Positions 52,301 through 63,800 of a stretch of 64,000 bases of DNA are shown here, piece after piece (within the stretch, counting starts at the first letter, position 1; the number at the start of each line of letters is the position of its first letter). Position numbers and translations under genes: made by a program. Under the pieces are notes generated by a model that was given only the letters and a program-made list of their open reading frames with translations, did no database searches and was not told the origin of the DNA. Origin of the DNA: Diphasiastrum complanatum. Its lineage: Eukaryota > Streptophyta > Lycopodiopsida > Lycopodiales > Lycopodiaceae. The DNA lies in the NCBI GenBank assembly GCA_029204225.1, contig CM055100.1:19680655-19744654 (forward strand). The letters run 5' to 3'.

Positions 52301-55300
52301 AACGAATGCTAGTGACTATGCGGTTGGTGCAATCCTTTACCAAGATGGTAGACCTGTGGCTTTCGAAAGCAAGAAGTTAATGACGGATCACGAGTCTCTT
52401 AAGTATATCTGTGATCCTCGGACTTGGGGGGTCATAAGGCCCGTTGGTCGGAACTCATTCAAGAGTTCAAATTGGACATTAAGTACTATCTAGGTACGTC
52501 GAATTGTGTCGCTGATACTTTGAGCCGATTGGATCAGTTATGCTTTGCTGAATTCCAATCCGAGTTGTATCTTTCTCTACGAGATCTTTGTCGGACCGAT
52601 GAGTATTTTAGTCGTATTTGGCAAGAAGTCATGGCAGGAAGCTCTATTGTGAGAAATAATTTTGGAAAGCAGGATTCCAAGAAATCTCACAAAGAGAAGA
52701 AACTTGATGAATATTCCATTAGGAATGTTTTACTTTTCCATAGAGGAAAATTTTGTGTGCTAGATATCGCGGACATTAGAGCCCAAATCCTGCATGAGTG
52801 CCACAATAGCCCTAGTGCGGGACACCCTGGTATACAAAGGACACTTGATCTTGTTAAAAGAGAATTCTATTGGCCAAAAATGAAAGGTCATGTCGACGCA
52901 GATGTTCAGAAGTGTGAACAGTGCCAAGTAAATAAAGCGGAAAGACTCAAAGCACCTGGTCTGTTACATTTGTTGGGAATTCCCAACAAAAAGTGGGAAA
53001 GTATTTCCATGGATTTTGTGGTCGGATTTCCTAAGTCTGGGAAGGATCACGATGCCATTTGGGTAGTAGTTGACAGACTAACCAAAATGGCGCAATTTAT
53101 TCCAACGAAAATTACTGTCGAAGCTTCAGAACTTGCTCAACTCTTCGTTGAAAAGTTGTTCAGGTTGTATGGTTTGCCGAACAATATTGCTAGTGATTGT
53201 GATTCCAAGTTCACTGGCAAGGTTTGGCAAGCAATCTTTGAGAGACTGGAAACTACTTTAAGTCTATCGTCTATGGATCACCCAGAAACCGATGGTCAAA
53301 CCGAACGTGTCAACCAGTCGATGGAAGATATGCTTCGCGCATATGTTTCCAGGCGACAGTCAGATTGGGAAAAGTACCTCCCAATGGTTGAGTTTGCATA
53401 CAATTCTATGAAGCATTCTACCACTGGTTTTAGTCCTTTTATGCTCTTGTATGGCTTTCAGCCTCATTCTCCTATCTCCGTTGGATTCAAAGGTCTCAAG
53501 GTGCAAGCTGCAGCGGATTTCTTGCATGATATGCAGGAAATGTTGCAGGTGGCTAGGAAAAGCATTAGATCAGCTCAGGATAGAGGCCAATTGTATGCTC
53601 ACCGAAGCCGCTCTCCTCGAGAATTTGAGATCGGTGATTGGGTGTATCTTAGAATCCCAAAGGACTCTAAGATGCTTCGAACGGGGAAATGTCCGAAGTT
53701 ATCTCCATGTTATAGCGGTTCTTTCAAAGTTCTTAACAAGATCGGTAGGGCTGCGTATCGACTAGAACTCCCTGTTGGAACTAAGGTTCATCCTGTATTC
53801 CATGTTAGTCGTTTAAAGGAACGCCTTGGTGGAAAGGATAACCTGATTCCCTCAGATGATCTAGTGCTATTGGAGGATTTGACTGCTTCTGTACCCCATG
53901 AACCGGAAAGGATCATGGAAAAGTCAGATGATGAGGACACCTGGGAGAGGGAAGACAATTTGAGACTTAGATTCCCTGGTTTTCTCCCTTAGAAGGAAGT
54001 TTTTATGGGGGAGGGAATGTTATGTACCATAACGGTACGCCCTTCAGTGACGGCCTTGCAAGGGGCATGACGCATGACTGGAGTTATCGAAATGTCTAGG
54101 TGCCACGCGTCACCATCCTAGGTGGTCACGTGTCGCCGGCAGGACCGTGCTTGATGGGTCCCACTGTGCTATGCCTATATAGTGGTGGGGTTTCCCTCTT
54201 TCCATTGACTCAGTCTACCCGGGAGTTGGTGGATAGAGAGCACGTGCATTAGCCAGGATGTATCTCCAGGCCAGGAGATGTATGCTAGGGAGAGCCAAGG
54301 GCGATGGCTGGTGGTATGGGACGCCAATTATCACAGGAGGCTCGACTAGGCATGTTTATGTTGATAGCTCCAGTGCATGGGGGTGGGTCAGTTGTGACCC
54401 TATGGATGGGCGGATACGGTGCGTCATCACTGGTATGGGGTGTGCGATAACCTTCAAGGTAGTCGGAGATCTTAGGGAGTTGTAACAGGATGATAGAGCT
54501 TGTTGTCGAGCGAGCCTCCGTTGAGAGGGAGTTAGTGCTAGGAAACTGACTTGTTCATACAAGTAACCAGGATTTCTATTGTGATTAAACAATAGCCAAA
54601 CACATGGGAGAAAACACATTATCGTCCCTGTTTTTTATTTCAATTATCATTCAAATAAAAGATATTTGTCATTTGCTTCTTAGTCAACATTGGGTCTACT
54701 AAAGGGAATCCGGATTCTTGCAAAACCCAGATAGCAACTTATGCTTGATACTGTTGAGACTTGAGCAGTGCTGGTTGGCTAAGATTTTTGGTTCATTGAA
54801 TTCTAAATTTCTATATTATTGTTTTGATATAGATCTTTTGACCTTTCAAAATAAATTTGTGGATCTGGATATATTTGCAAACAGATATAACTAGGTCTGT
54901 ACGACATTAGAATATTAAGGGGATTATAGAATCAAGTTTATCCACACCCTCTCTCCCTCCCTGCACGGGCAGCTTTCTACAACAATTGGAGCCTGATTTT
55001 GATTTAGAGACAATAAGGTTATTTCATCAATAAAAAAAGAGAACACATTTCATACTACAGGACGTGCATTGTTCCGTACGTACAGGATTGGAATGGGCAT
55101 CCATGATAATAACATAGATGATAGAACATGTGGATCCTATCGTGTTTGCAAAAATAAAATTTTGAGCATAACATGTAAAAGTACTCCCTTTGACAAAAAA
55201 TTGACTTTACAATAATTTTGATATAAAGCTCCATTAGACATGAAATATTAGGATCTTAGAAAATTCAGTTTTGCTGGTCGTTGTTGACAAAAGCTTACAT

Positions 55301-57175
55301 CTCCCTATGCCGACTGAGGCTAGGAAGCCACTACAATTGAAGGAACTCAATCTCGAACACTAACAAGAAAATTATTGGCAAAATTTCAAGCATAGTGTGT
55401 TTCTGCAAGAAATGAAACTGGTCTCCTGATTTGTAGCTCCCTCTGTAAGATTGGATTTAATTTTTGTAAAATGTGGCGCCCAACCTACTTGCCTGACACG
55501 CTGCTCTGATACCAGATCAAGTGCAAAACAACATAAAGAGACTCTTGTGACTAAAACTTCTATCAGTTATCAATGGACAATAAAAATCAACCAAAAATAT
55601 GATGGCAAGAAGCTGAAATCTCAATGAAATTTGACTTTTGCTAAGCTAATCTACAACTGCTCTACCTAAAGTAAGCCTAGCCTCTCAATCAATCAACCAA
55701 GTAAACTGAAGATCCTCTGCCCTATTTAGACTGTAGGAGACCAGTAGGTCTGCGATTCAGGGCTAGAGGCCTAGTTGCATGGTCATATGGTCAAATAATA
55801 AATGATAATTGGCGGGTCTTCAGAGCCCCAGTCATAAGGTCTAACTATTAGTTGTTACAATCAATATTATGGTCCAACTGCTATCAAAGGACCCCAATTC
55901 TAAAGAAATAGCATGGGACTAAGGCCAAGGAGACCACGTAAGAGAAATGTTGAGGACTAGGCTTCAGAACTAAAATAAAACATTGCAAGTAACTATAGAA
56001 TGAACATAATTGGAAGTTGATGAGTTCTGAGCATCATAACATCGATATGCTGAGCAAGTCCTTCATGCAGAATACTATATATTGCCAGATCCCTGTCTTC
56101 ACGTTGTTTTAGAGGGTTAGTCGATGAAGTCTCATCTTAAAAATTAGCTGCATTGCATTGAAAATGTACCACCTTACTGTATTCATAAGTCGATTGGAAA
56201 TTGCTTTTGGACAATTTTTTCTGTTTTTTGGGAAATGTTTACATTCATGCATGATTTGCTTTGTCTTATTGTGGGTTAAAATCAAAGAAATTTTTAGCTG
56301 TTGCTTTTTGGTATGCGTACAATGCTTGTGTCTCAGCTGTGTCAGATTCATGGTGTTCTGCCTGTGTTTGGATTTCATGAGATTTTCCAAGTGAAACAGA
56401 AGGCTTGCCATAAGCTTACGTGAATTTGCGCAAGTGTTTCTTGCAACTAGCTAGCACTTCATACTTTATCTGCTGCTTTCATGACTTTGCAGACAGCTCT
56501 TCTTAGCCAGAAAACATCAGACATTGTGAAAGCCTTGACAAGGCGTAACGATGCACTGGAGGAAGAGATAAAAAGTATTCACAGAGTGCTGCTTTCAATG
56601 CAGGTATCCAATCTACTGTGTAGTATGTACCAATATTTTAATATGCATTGAAGCTGCAAAAATTTGTTAGTGGACTCTTGTATCGCCGCTATACTGAAGT
56701 ATCAGATTTATTCACTGTTAAAAGAAGTTCGGGTATTGATAATGGCCTTCACTAAGACGTTTCTATATTCGATCATTTTGTGCCACTTTGAAGTGAAACC
56801 ATATTCCAGACTTTTGTAGTTCTGGCTTATCATAACAAAAAGCACCACCAGAATATGGTGACCAATTATACCAGAAAGCACCATTCAGAATTTATGCTAG
56901 ACACTAATGGGTTCCACTTTTAGCATGACAGAATTGTGCTATTGCCCCAAAGTACCTTCTTGCAGTAGCTTGAATATACTTGGAGTATTTTTTAGAGGTA
57001 TCGAGTGCGAGGCAATTTGCTCATATCTCAAACGAAATCTATGTAACTATTCAACCATTGCTTAGGCTATCTTTGCTGTCTCTACCATACAGATTATGCA
57101 GTTAGGCTATCTACCATACAGATTATGCAGATACTGTTCAGAAAATAACTATGTATGAGCGATAAGTTTGAAGCA

Positions 57176-57223
<48 letters not shown>

Positions 57224-57995
57224 GCTACAGCCCAAAACATCGAATATCTGAGTAGATCCACACCGTGATGCCACAATGTAACCCTTGTCCCGAGAATTCC
57301 CAGTATTTTTCTTGGTTGTTGTGGAAACAAATAACTAGCTTTGACCTTTTTGAAGGTTTTTGTTAAAGAAGGGAATAAGGATCCTCTAGATTTTGTACTT
57401 GTTTCAGCTGATAAATCTCGTAGTTAGCACTTCTGCCAGCTTTGCTGTTATAATCAACATACGTTCCTTCTTCTGCACAAATTAAAGGGCTCTTGTTGTT
57501 GTTGAGAAAAACTTATCTTTGGTCCTGTTCGTGTTGCAGGAGCAACAAGTCAAGCAACTGGAGTTAATATCTAAAGTTGTTGACAAAACTTCCAAGACTA
57601 ACAAGCCTTTGCATTCTCGAGTTTCAACTGCTGAGGAATTTGGTGTTCATGATGGTAAAGTGATTTCTTGTGACACAATTGTGAAGAAAAGCCGCTTGGA
57701 AAGGAGACCAGGAGGTTTGCAAAAAATTGCTAAGAAACTTGAAGATGTAAGAATGGGCTTGAGGAAATGGAGTGAAGTGGTCCAAGTGAATGAAAGCAAG
57801 GGTAAAGACAATTTGCACAGCATCCAAACAAGTGTCATGCCTAATATGACGACATCTTGTGCAAGTGAATTGACTGGAGGCACTCCCTCTCCTGATAGTG
57901 CTTTGCCTGGAAGAAGTAGAGTTTTTGAAAATGGGCAGACAAAAATGTCGACAACTGCCAAGATAGACTTCTGGACAACTCCCTTGGGTGACTGA
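48817..57995 (+). CDS. Five-exon gene for an unrecognised membrane/coiled-coil protein
   Basis: Exons by splice consensus and phase: 48817-49309 (donor CAG|GTGGGC, phase 1), 49451-49593 (acceptor GCAG, donor CAT|GTATGT), 49812-50126 (donor GAA|GTAAGT), 56493-56603 (CAG|GTATCC) and 57540-57995 (stop TGA). All joins keep frame, giving up to 505 residues; the first dozen codons come from a GA tract, so Met at 48850 or 48871 is more likely the start. The first exon is Ser/Arg/Cys-rich and could be an organellar transit peptide. A hydrophobic span (about residues 182-203, [20 protein letters not shown]) and a second (about 233-250, [16 protein letters not shown]) suggest two membrane passes. A charged helical region follows (about 270-375, including [20 protein letters not shown]), probably coiled coil. 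The tail is Lys/Ser-rich and ends FWTTPLGD. I do not recognise the family. Intron 3 (6.4 kb) contains a retrotransposon. Confidence 0.7.
50127..51612. other. Intron 3, first part
   Basis: No gene. A repetitive patch at about 50625-50835 is rich in GAAACG and TTCCGGAACG strings (AAACGTGTTT, GTTCCGGAACGCG, CCCGGAACGC) and contains poly-T/poly-A runs, resembling strings at 18893-18935 and 20041. About 51280-51390 repeats AAATGTTT and CATTTG words. Frames here lack motifs. Confidence 0.35.
51633..51740 (+). repeat. Truncated 5' LTR of the intronic chromovirus
   Basis: It starts TGTTATGTACCATAATGGTACGCCC and is colinear with 54018-54129 up to GGTGGTCAC, after which RT coding sequence begins. The first 25 bases hold the palindrome TACCATAATGGTA. 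Confidence 0.85.
51733..52178 (+). pseudogene. RT palm/thumb fragment of the intronic chromovirus
   Basis: Reads [24 protein letters not shown] (active site FLDD near 51793), a shift near 51860, then [20 protein letters not shown] and the [19 protein letters not shown] connection. The sequence starts in mid-domain at the LTR junction. A Lys-rich insert ([18 protein letters not shown]) ends the frame. Confidence 0.8.
52190..52530 (+). pseudogene. RNase H with central deletion
   Basis: [17 protein letters not shown] carries Asn where the catalytic Asp (TDAS) is expected. It runs through [11 protein letters not shown] directly into [10 protein letters not shown], omitting the roughly 35-residue segment with the catalytic Glu helix. 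A shift near 52425 leads into [18 protein letters not shown] and CVADTLSRL. Confidence 0.75.
52424..53992 (+). pseudogene. Integrase and deleted chromodomain (522-codon open frame)
   Basis: Zinc domain [18 protein letters not shown]...[16 protein letters not shown] is intact. Core: [13 protein letters not shown] (Asp), [12 protein letters not shown] (second Asp; the usual SDRD reads SDCD) and [11 protein letters not shown] (Glu). The GPY/F-like region has [31 protein letters not shown] and [14 protein letters not shown]. The chromodomain begins PHEPERIME and jumps to [16 protein letters not shown], losing about 25 residues of its central strands. The frame is open for 1.5 kb, so the copy is young relative to other elements here, but lacks the rest of gag-pol. 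Confidence 0.85.
54005..54618 (+). repeat. Polypurine tract and 3' LTR of the intronic chromovirus
   Basis: The ATGGGGGAGGGAA purine tract (54005-54017) is followed by TGTTATGTACCATAACGGTACG. The LTR contains CACGTGTCGCC (about 54127, G-box) and GCCTATATAGTGG (about 54171, TATA box). The proposed end AAAACACA at 54618 (CA terminus) is a guess because the 5' LTR is too short to compare. Confidence 0.75.
54619..56492. other. Intron 3, last part, with a minus-strand LTR/PBS remnant
   Basis: No gene. GCTCTGATACCA at 55503-55514 is a perfect initiator-Met primer site on the minus strand, with TG at 55522, so an old LTR end may lie to its right. Minus-strand frames such as 56411-56109 show no motifs. 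The branch/acceptor region ends CATGACTTTGCAG at 56492. Confidence 0.45.
56604..57539 (+). other. Intron 4 with a (CT)n microsatellite
   Basis: A (TC)n tract of about 20 units occupies 57179-57218. Near-duplicate TTAGGCTATCTxxC...ATACAGATTATGCAG strings lie at about 57063-57130. The acceptor is TTCGTGTTGCAG. Confidence 0.7.
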
Positions 57996-60760
57996 CTGGC
58001 ACTACTTCAGGAAAGCCGATGTGTAGATACTCTACGACTTTCAAGATCTGGAAGCAGAACCATCTCATTCTTAGATCATCTGCAAGATTTTTGATCTTAT
58101 TGGTTTGGTGCTAGTTTGAAAGAATACTGATGAAATAGGTAATGCCTGCAACTTCATGATCTGACTACCCATATGGTTCTCAACCTTTTTGACAATTCAT
58201 CCTGGTTATAATGGGCAGTGGGCACCATTTTGAACAAGTTTTTGCTGATAGTTTCAGATTGTACAAGTGCCACAATCGTTGAACACAATAAGCTGAAAGT
58301 AGCAAATTAAGATTAAGAAGGGATGAACCCACTTGAAGGTGTCATCATCTCTAAGTGCAAAAGTTTTCAATAAAAGTATGGATATTTGTGCATGCTAAAG
58401 GCAAGTCCTTGGCAAATGTTAGCAAAGGAAAGCTCTAAATTTACGGATGTGATCAATGGCATCTTAGATCCACACTCCTGAAGTTTTCTTGAATAATTGT
58501 GGGAGCTTTAGCCAAGTCTCTGTTGGTATCGAGAGCAGATTATGCTCAATCCTTTATTTTGCACTTTCAGTGTAATGCATTTTCAGAAAAGGATTATCCT
58601 CAATCAATCCTTTATTATGCACTTTTAGTCCAATGCATTTTCAGAAAAGGATCAATGTTGGTCTTTGAAAGCTTGTATAAAGTGCAGGACCTAGGTAAGT
58701 GCTACATAATAGGCATGTAGTGGAGCAAAACACTTCCAGCCTCATAAACATTTCAATCAATTGTGGGACCTATGGTAAACTCTTATCTTTAGCTAGACAA
58801 CATGCAGGCTGAGGCACACATGAACAGTTATGTCATTATCCTTCCTTTCGACGGCTACGGACATAACTTTATGTTGTTCATAACTCAAATGACCATGGGT
58901 TTTTACCTCTTATGAAATTCACTTCTTAGGGACTTGCTAGTGTTACGGTATTGTGGAACCGGCCTGATTTTGGCGGTTACACTGCAATACATATCAATTA
59001 TGAATGAAAGTGTATGAGTCTTTGATATTCCAAACAATCTCATCACCTACTCCCAAGCACCATTTTTGACTTCAAACAAAACCACATAGTCTTCAAGAAG
59101 TATATGAGATAATGTAGCAGAGACTTATGGTCTGTCCTTGGTATTCGAGAGCAAACATTTGGTTCTGGTTTTTGGATATTTTGATAATCTCACCATTGAT
59201 GACGTGTCCCGTTGAAAGCCCAATACTGTACAATGTATGCCTTTCATCTGGGTGATGTTAAATGCATGTTAGTAGATCTACCTGTGTTATAGATAAAATT
59301 TTAAGGCTCTTACTAAAATAACATTCGAATAAGATATAGAATAACCTACCTAAAGCCGTTTAGGTTGCAGATGGACTAGACTCGAATACAGGAAGAGAAG
59401 TTAAGCCTAGAAGTGCAAGAGGGGGCTCCCTTACACCACCCTAGAGGCAAGGAAAAATGAACTCCAACCTCAGCATGAAACTATAGCTACTTCTGATAAC
59501 CACCTTTGATCAACATAACACTTTCTGTGAATGTGGCTTACCCATTGCCAATGGAGAAACAAACCAGCCCACTCAAGGCATAGGAGCTGAAAGAAGACAA
59601 GTAAATGCAAAATATGGATCTTTTTGATAGATTCAAGCCTGACCTTTGTATGACACAGCTTGTGAAGTCATAATCTGTAACGTCAACTGGAGTAACAAGG
59701 CTGCCAGAGGATTAAGTACCAATGCCAAGGATAAATTTGCAACTCTTTTTCTTACCCCATGGATGAATAACATAATAATGTTACAAATGTTCCCTCTTAT
59801 AATGTGAGGGAGCAACTCTACACGTTTTCAGCGCTTGTTGACATCTGTGGTGCTGCAGGATGGGTTTCAGGTGTCCTGACACTCACCAAGTCTTGCCCCA
59901 TAAACTCACAAGGACGTGTGCTCATGAATTTGTGCTATTGACTCTACCTGTGGTAGGCCAGTGATAATTGAGGGATGCTTCTTTTACAAGCTCTTAAATT
60001 TATGAAAAGTAATACATGGTTGATTGAGTTTCATTTGGCAGTATGAAGATTGCAGTTCCATTGGTCAAGGTTGGAGTCCCAACCCTCTTTTGAAATAAAC
60101 CCATTTCAAAAATTTATGTATAATTTATTTTCAATTTATGAATATTAATGTCTACGTATTTCTACTAATACAAAGACCCAAATCCTATGTATTTATAATA
60201 TGCAAATATCTATTCTAGAATAACTACCCGTAGTTAGGCAATGTTACCCATACCACCTTAAAGCTTTGAGCACCAACTCTTCCAAAAGAATCCACTTTAA
60301 TGATATGTTGTGTATCCCAAAGATTTGGTCCTCTATGTCATTCATGTCCATGCCCCTCATGTATTTACAGTCAAAATATAGCTTGCATATGTTTAGAAAG
60401 TTATTTTATTGTATCTTTCGTTCTTTAGCTAATGCATCGTCCCCATATTAATTTAGGAACTACTCTTACCCATATTCTTGCATAAAACTTGACCATGTCT
60501 CCATCTTCATTTATCTGGTTCTTTGTTCTACCGGAACTTCATAATTAATTGTGTTTTTCTATTCATGATTAGAAATCTGAAAATTCATAATTAATGCATG
60601 TTTTTCTTGTTGTACTTTCTTCTTAACAGTGGAAATATCAAACTTTTATAATTTGGAGATCATTATAGACTTTTTTCATTTCTTTGTTGCATATGGACAA
60701 ATTAGTGTGCATAGATATTTATATGCATGATGTTTTTCATCATGAATTAGACAACAATGG
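57996..60760. other. Downstream DNA, no gene recognised
   Basis: A tandem duplication is noted separately. Short frames (59815-59633 minus, 60266-60451) have no motifs. A 3' UTR for the five-exon gene should occupy the first few hundred bases; no polyadenylation signal was fixed. Confidence 0.3.
58551..58650. repeat. Short tandem duplication, about 53 bp period
   Basis: AATCCTTTATTTTGCACTTTCAGTGTAATGCATTTTCAGAAAAGGAT-type sequence occurs twice (58549-58595 and 58604-58650) with a few substitutions. Confidence 0.85.
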
Positions 60761-60764
60761 GAGA

Positions 60765-60840
60765 AAATTGGAGCTACTCATTTCTTATTTGAAAGTGAAA
60801 AGCTTGATGGACCTAACTATCAATTTTGGAAAGTATTCGA
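60765..60840 (+). pseudogene. Possible Ty1/copia gag N-terminus remnant
   Basis: HFLFESEKLDGPNYQFWKVFEAC matches the start of copia gag (KLDGxNYxxWKxxM) before a stop. Only about 25 codons survive. Confidence 0.45.
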
Positions 60841-61690
60841 GGCATGTTAAGTTTGTAATACATGCGGTCCTGACAAAACTACATATAGTTTTTCAAATAA
60901 GAAGATTCATAAACACAACATTTTTTATGTTATCAAGAGCTAAAAAAGATTGATTTGCGAAAACAAAAGATGATAATACAGATTCCAAAGTAGAATATAG
61001 TTAATGAAAACGATAGCAAGTAACCAACGATTGAAAAAGTATGCAAAATTCTTTCAAATGTCTTTCTCTATGCAAAAATCAACCCTTTCCAATGGATATG
61101 CATATATGTGTAGAAATGAACAAGGCTTTAAAAATATAAGCTTTAAGAAAGCAATGAACCAGAGAGACATAGCACCATGTGATTAGTAAGTTACTTACCC
61201 TGTGGTTGGAAAGTTACTCTATAGTTGGAAAGTTGGGTCCCATTCATGACTACCTTAGATAGGTTATTGATGGCTTCCTTACAAGACATGCCAATCCTAA
61301 AGTGAACTTTGCAAAGCACATGCTCATTTGGGAGCCCAAGGGTAAGAAGGTAGTAATTCATGCTAATATGATTGGCAACCTGATTTGTGTTGCTAGCCAC
61401 ATTCGGGTTATTGAGGAAGTTAAAAAGGACTTTCAAATTGTATTTGGTATTAAAGACCATTGTCTTATTGAAATATCATTTAATTTTAATGAAAATTAAA
61501 AGTGCAAGTGAAAATTAAATGCATCATGTCTGAAGAGGCCTAAAGACCACAAGGTTGAATATATTCTGTGTAATCAAGCTCCTTATTGTGCTAAAGAAAG
61601 GATCAATAAGACCTAATATTTTTTCATTTTGTTTTGTATGGTTGGCTCAAAACAAAGATGACATTGTTTGAAGCTACTAATAATAGGGCT
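60841..61690. other. No gene recognised
   Basis: Frames 61004-61186, 61302-61499 and minus 61460-61191 show no motifs. It is probably eroded retroelement DNA between two recognisable remnants. Confidence 0.3.
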
Positions 61691-62640
61691 CTAGACAAAA
61701 AAAAAACTATAAGGAATCAATACCCATTCTTTGGCTTGATGACATTATGGATAGACTGAAGGAAGCGACTGTTTTTAGCTGCACTATTTTGACTAGTGAT
61801 TATTATCAAATACTAGTGTCAGGGATGTACATAGAATGGCTTTTCAGACTACCTTTGGCTTGTATGATTATCGTATTGTTCCTTTTGGTTTGACACACAA
61901 TGTCACTTCTTTGAATAGATTAGAAGAGATACTTTTTACCCATTGTTGACCTTTCATAAGAAATCTCTTTGACGTGAAATATAGTAAAAATGAAGAAGAG
62001 AGTAAATAACCCAATCATCTTCAAGATTCTAAATGAGAACTTGCTTTCTATCTTGTCTCAAAAGTTGGCGTAAGATCAATCCCAACAAATGTGAGGCATC
62101 TAGAATGGCTTAGTCTTAAATTTGTACACATCAAGGTCTTTGTTGGGCTATGTTCTTGCTTTTGAATATTCATAAGAGAATTTTCTCATTTTTCTTCTTT
62201 GCATGAATGTATCAAAAGAAATATAAAGTTTCATTGGGAAATTAAGGATAAAAGAAGCATTTCAATCCTTAAAGGAAGCATTGACAATGCTTGTGACAGT
62301 TGATTCAAGAAATGATTCTAATGATTGACTATGTAGATATTTAGATTGCTTTTGCTAAAGCTCAAGAAAAGTATTAAAGGATGGTGGTGAATAAGAATAG
62401 GAGGTTGGTCACCAAGAAGGAGATTTTGTTAATTTTAAATATGATAAGAAGTTGCCCATAAAAATGCAAAGGGAATGTGCATTGGTAGCTTGATTGCTTT
62501 GAAATCAATCAAGAATGAGGTCAATCATGAATTGGAATTGCCTCCAATATGCAAAGTGCACAATGTGTTCTAGGGGAATGTCCTTAAGAAGTATGTGGGT
62601 GTTATGTCTTAAGTGCTTATGGACGATGAACTACCAAAGA
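61690..62640 (+). mobile_element. Heavily decayed Ty3/gypsy RT to integrase tail
   Basis: Pieces in three frames: NQYPFF then DDIMDRLKEATVF (about 61718-61775), DVHRMAFQTTFGLYDYRIVPFGLT (about 61827-61895), INPNKCE (about 62072-62092), KEALTMLVTVDS (62271-62306) and, near 62500-62610, NHELELPPICKVHNVF...VLKKYVG, the region just before a chromodomain. The order matches gypsy pol, with much of RT, RNase H and integrase deleted. Confidence 0.65.
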
Positions 62641-63721
62641 TATAGAAATTTTTGGTCCTATGCCTTGAGGGCCCATGGAACCATCCGAAAATAATGGACA
62701 ATTTAGAAATTATTGTACCTAAGTTATTTCTCTTACATAAGTATCCCAAAGGCAAAAAGGACCAAGTACTCATGTGTATTTTCGAAGATGTATAAGAAAT
62801 ATTTGTCCACTGACACAAGATCCACGTTGTATTGGAGATATGACCTTCAAATACATATCACTATCATGATTATACATAAAATGTTAGTGGAGTGCTGCTT
62901 CATTTTGTATAATTTGCATTTCCATCTATTGTATTCATTGTTATTCAACTATATTTGCAATGTCCTCAATACATAAAATGAACAAATAGGCCCATGAACC
63001 TCGTGTAATGTATTAGTGAAGTTCAATACTCCTAATGTGTAAAAGGACTTGGGTCCTATAAACAATATCTAAGGGGATACAACATCTCATGTATCATCTT
63101 GTATCATTCCAGTTATGTTCTCCCTCTCTTCTAACACAAGTATATTGAGGTGTTAAGTAGTTTGTTTGGGAGTCTATTGATTTGCAATTTCTCCTTATGA
63201 TCATCAAAGAAAAACAAAAAATTCCATTTGAGTAGAAATAGTGTGGTAGTATTCTTGCACAATAAAGATGTTTTGGTCCTCCATAGTTGCTTATATAGAA
63301 CATCACCTAGCTAGGGTGATCTAGACAAAATGCAACATGCTAGAGCTATTTGAAACTTGTATTGTGGTGTCTGAAAGATTATTCTTAAAAAGCAAGTCAA
63401 ATTAAGCAACTTCTTCTTATGCCTTTGCAACACTTACGTACTTTAATTCAAGATAATATTGTATGGCATATACAATTGAAAATCTTTCAATCCAAGGCCA
63501 AGAATGGTACATGCACTTATTAGAAAACAAAAAAAGATGAGTGAATACAAGGGTGTCACTCCCTTGTATTGATAGGTTAAAAATAGCATTCACTCACCTC
63601 ACAACTATAGTTTTTCTTAGTAGATTGAATATAACCACTAATATTTATGCTTTCTTATTCTTTTGAGGCTTGCATGAGTTCTTTTCTATTTTAGTAGTGT
63701 CATTTGTGAATGTTAACCCAA
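62641..63721. other. No gene recognised
   Basis: AT-rich. Frames 62713-62976 and minus 62818-62609 and 63306-63094 have no motifs. Confidence 0.3.
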
Positions 63722-63800
63722 CAGGGTCGGCTCAGCTGGTTAGCTTGGCATCCAAAGTTTCTTTGGTCCCAGGTTCGAGCCTCCTCTTGGAAACCAAGAA
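63722..63800 (+). mobile_element. tRNA-derived SINE head
   Basis: GGCTCAGCTGGTTAGC (63729-63744) matches the pol III A box and GGTTCGAGCCT (63772-63782) the B box. Their 43-base spacing is that of a tRNA gene. The sequence flanking the B box does not form a proper T stem, and no acceptor stem pairs, so this is not a functional tRNA gene. The body and tail of the SINE were not delimited. Confidence 0.6.

Larger units (their letters stand above)
51613..54618 (+). mobile_element. Recombined Ty3/gypsy chromovirus inside intron 3
   Basis: A purine tract (51613-51632) precedes an LTR start at 51633. After only 108 bases the LTR is joined directly to the middle of RT (junction 51740/51741), followed by the rest of RT, a deleted RNase H, integrase, and a chromodomain with an internal deletion. 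A second purine tract (54005-54017) and a long LTR (from 54018) close it. Gag, protease and the first half of RT are missing. The element is in the same orientation as the host gene. Confidence 0.85.

Noticed and set aside
63722-63800. Functional tRNA gene
   Set aside because: A and B boxes are present, but the T stem and acceptor stem do not pair.
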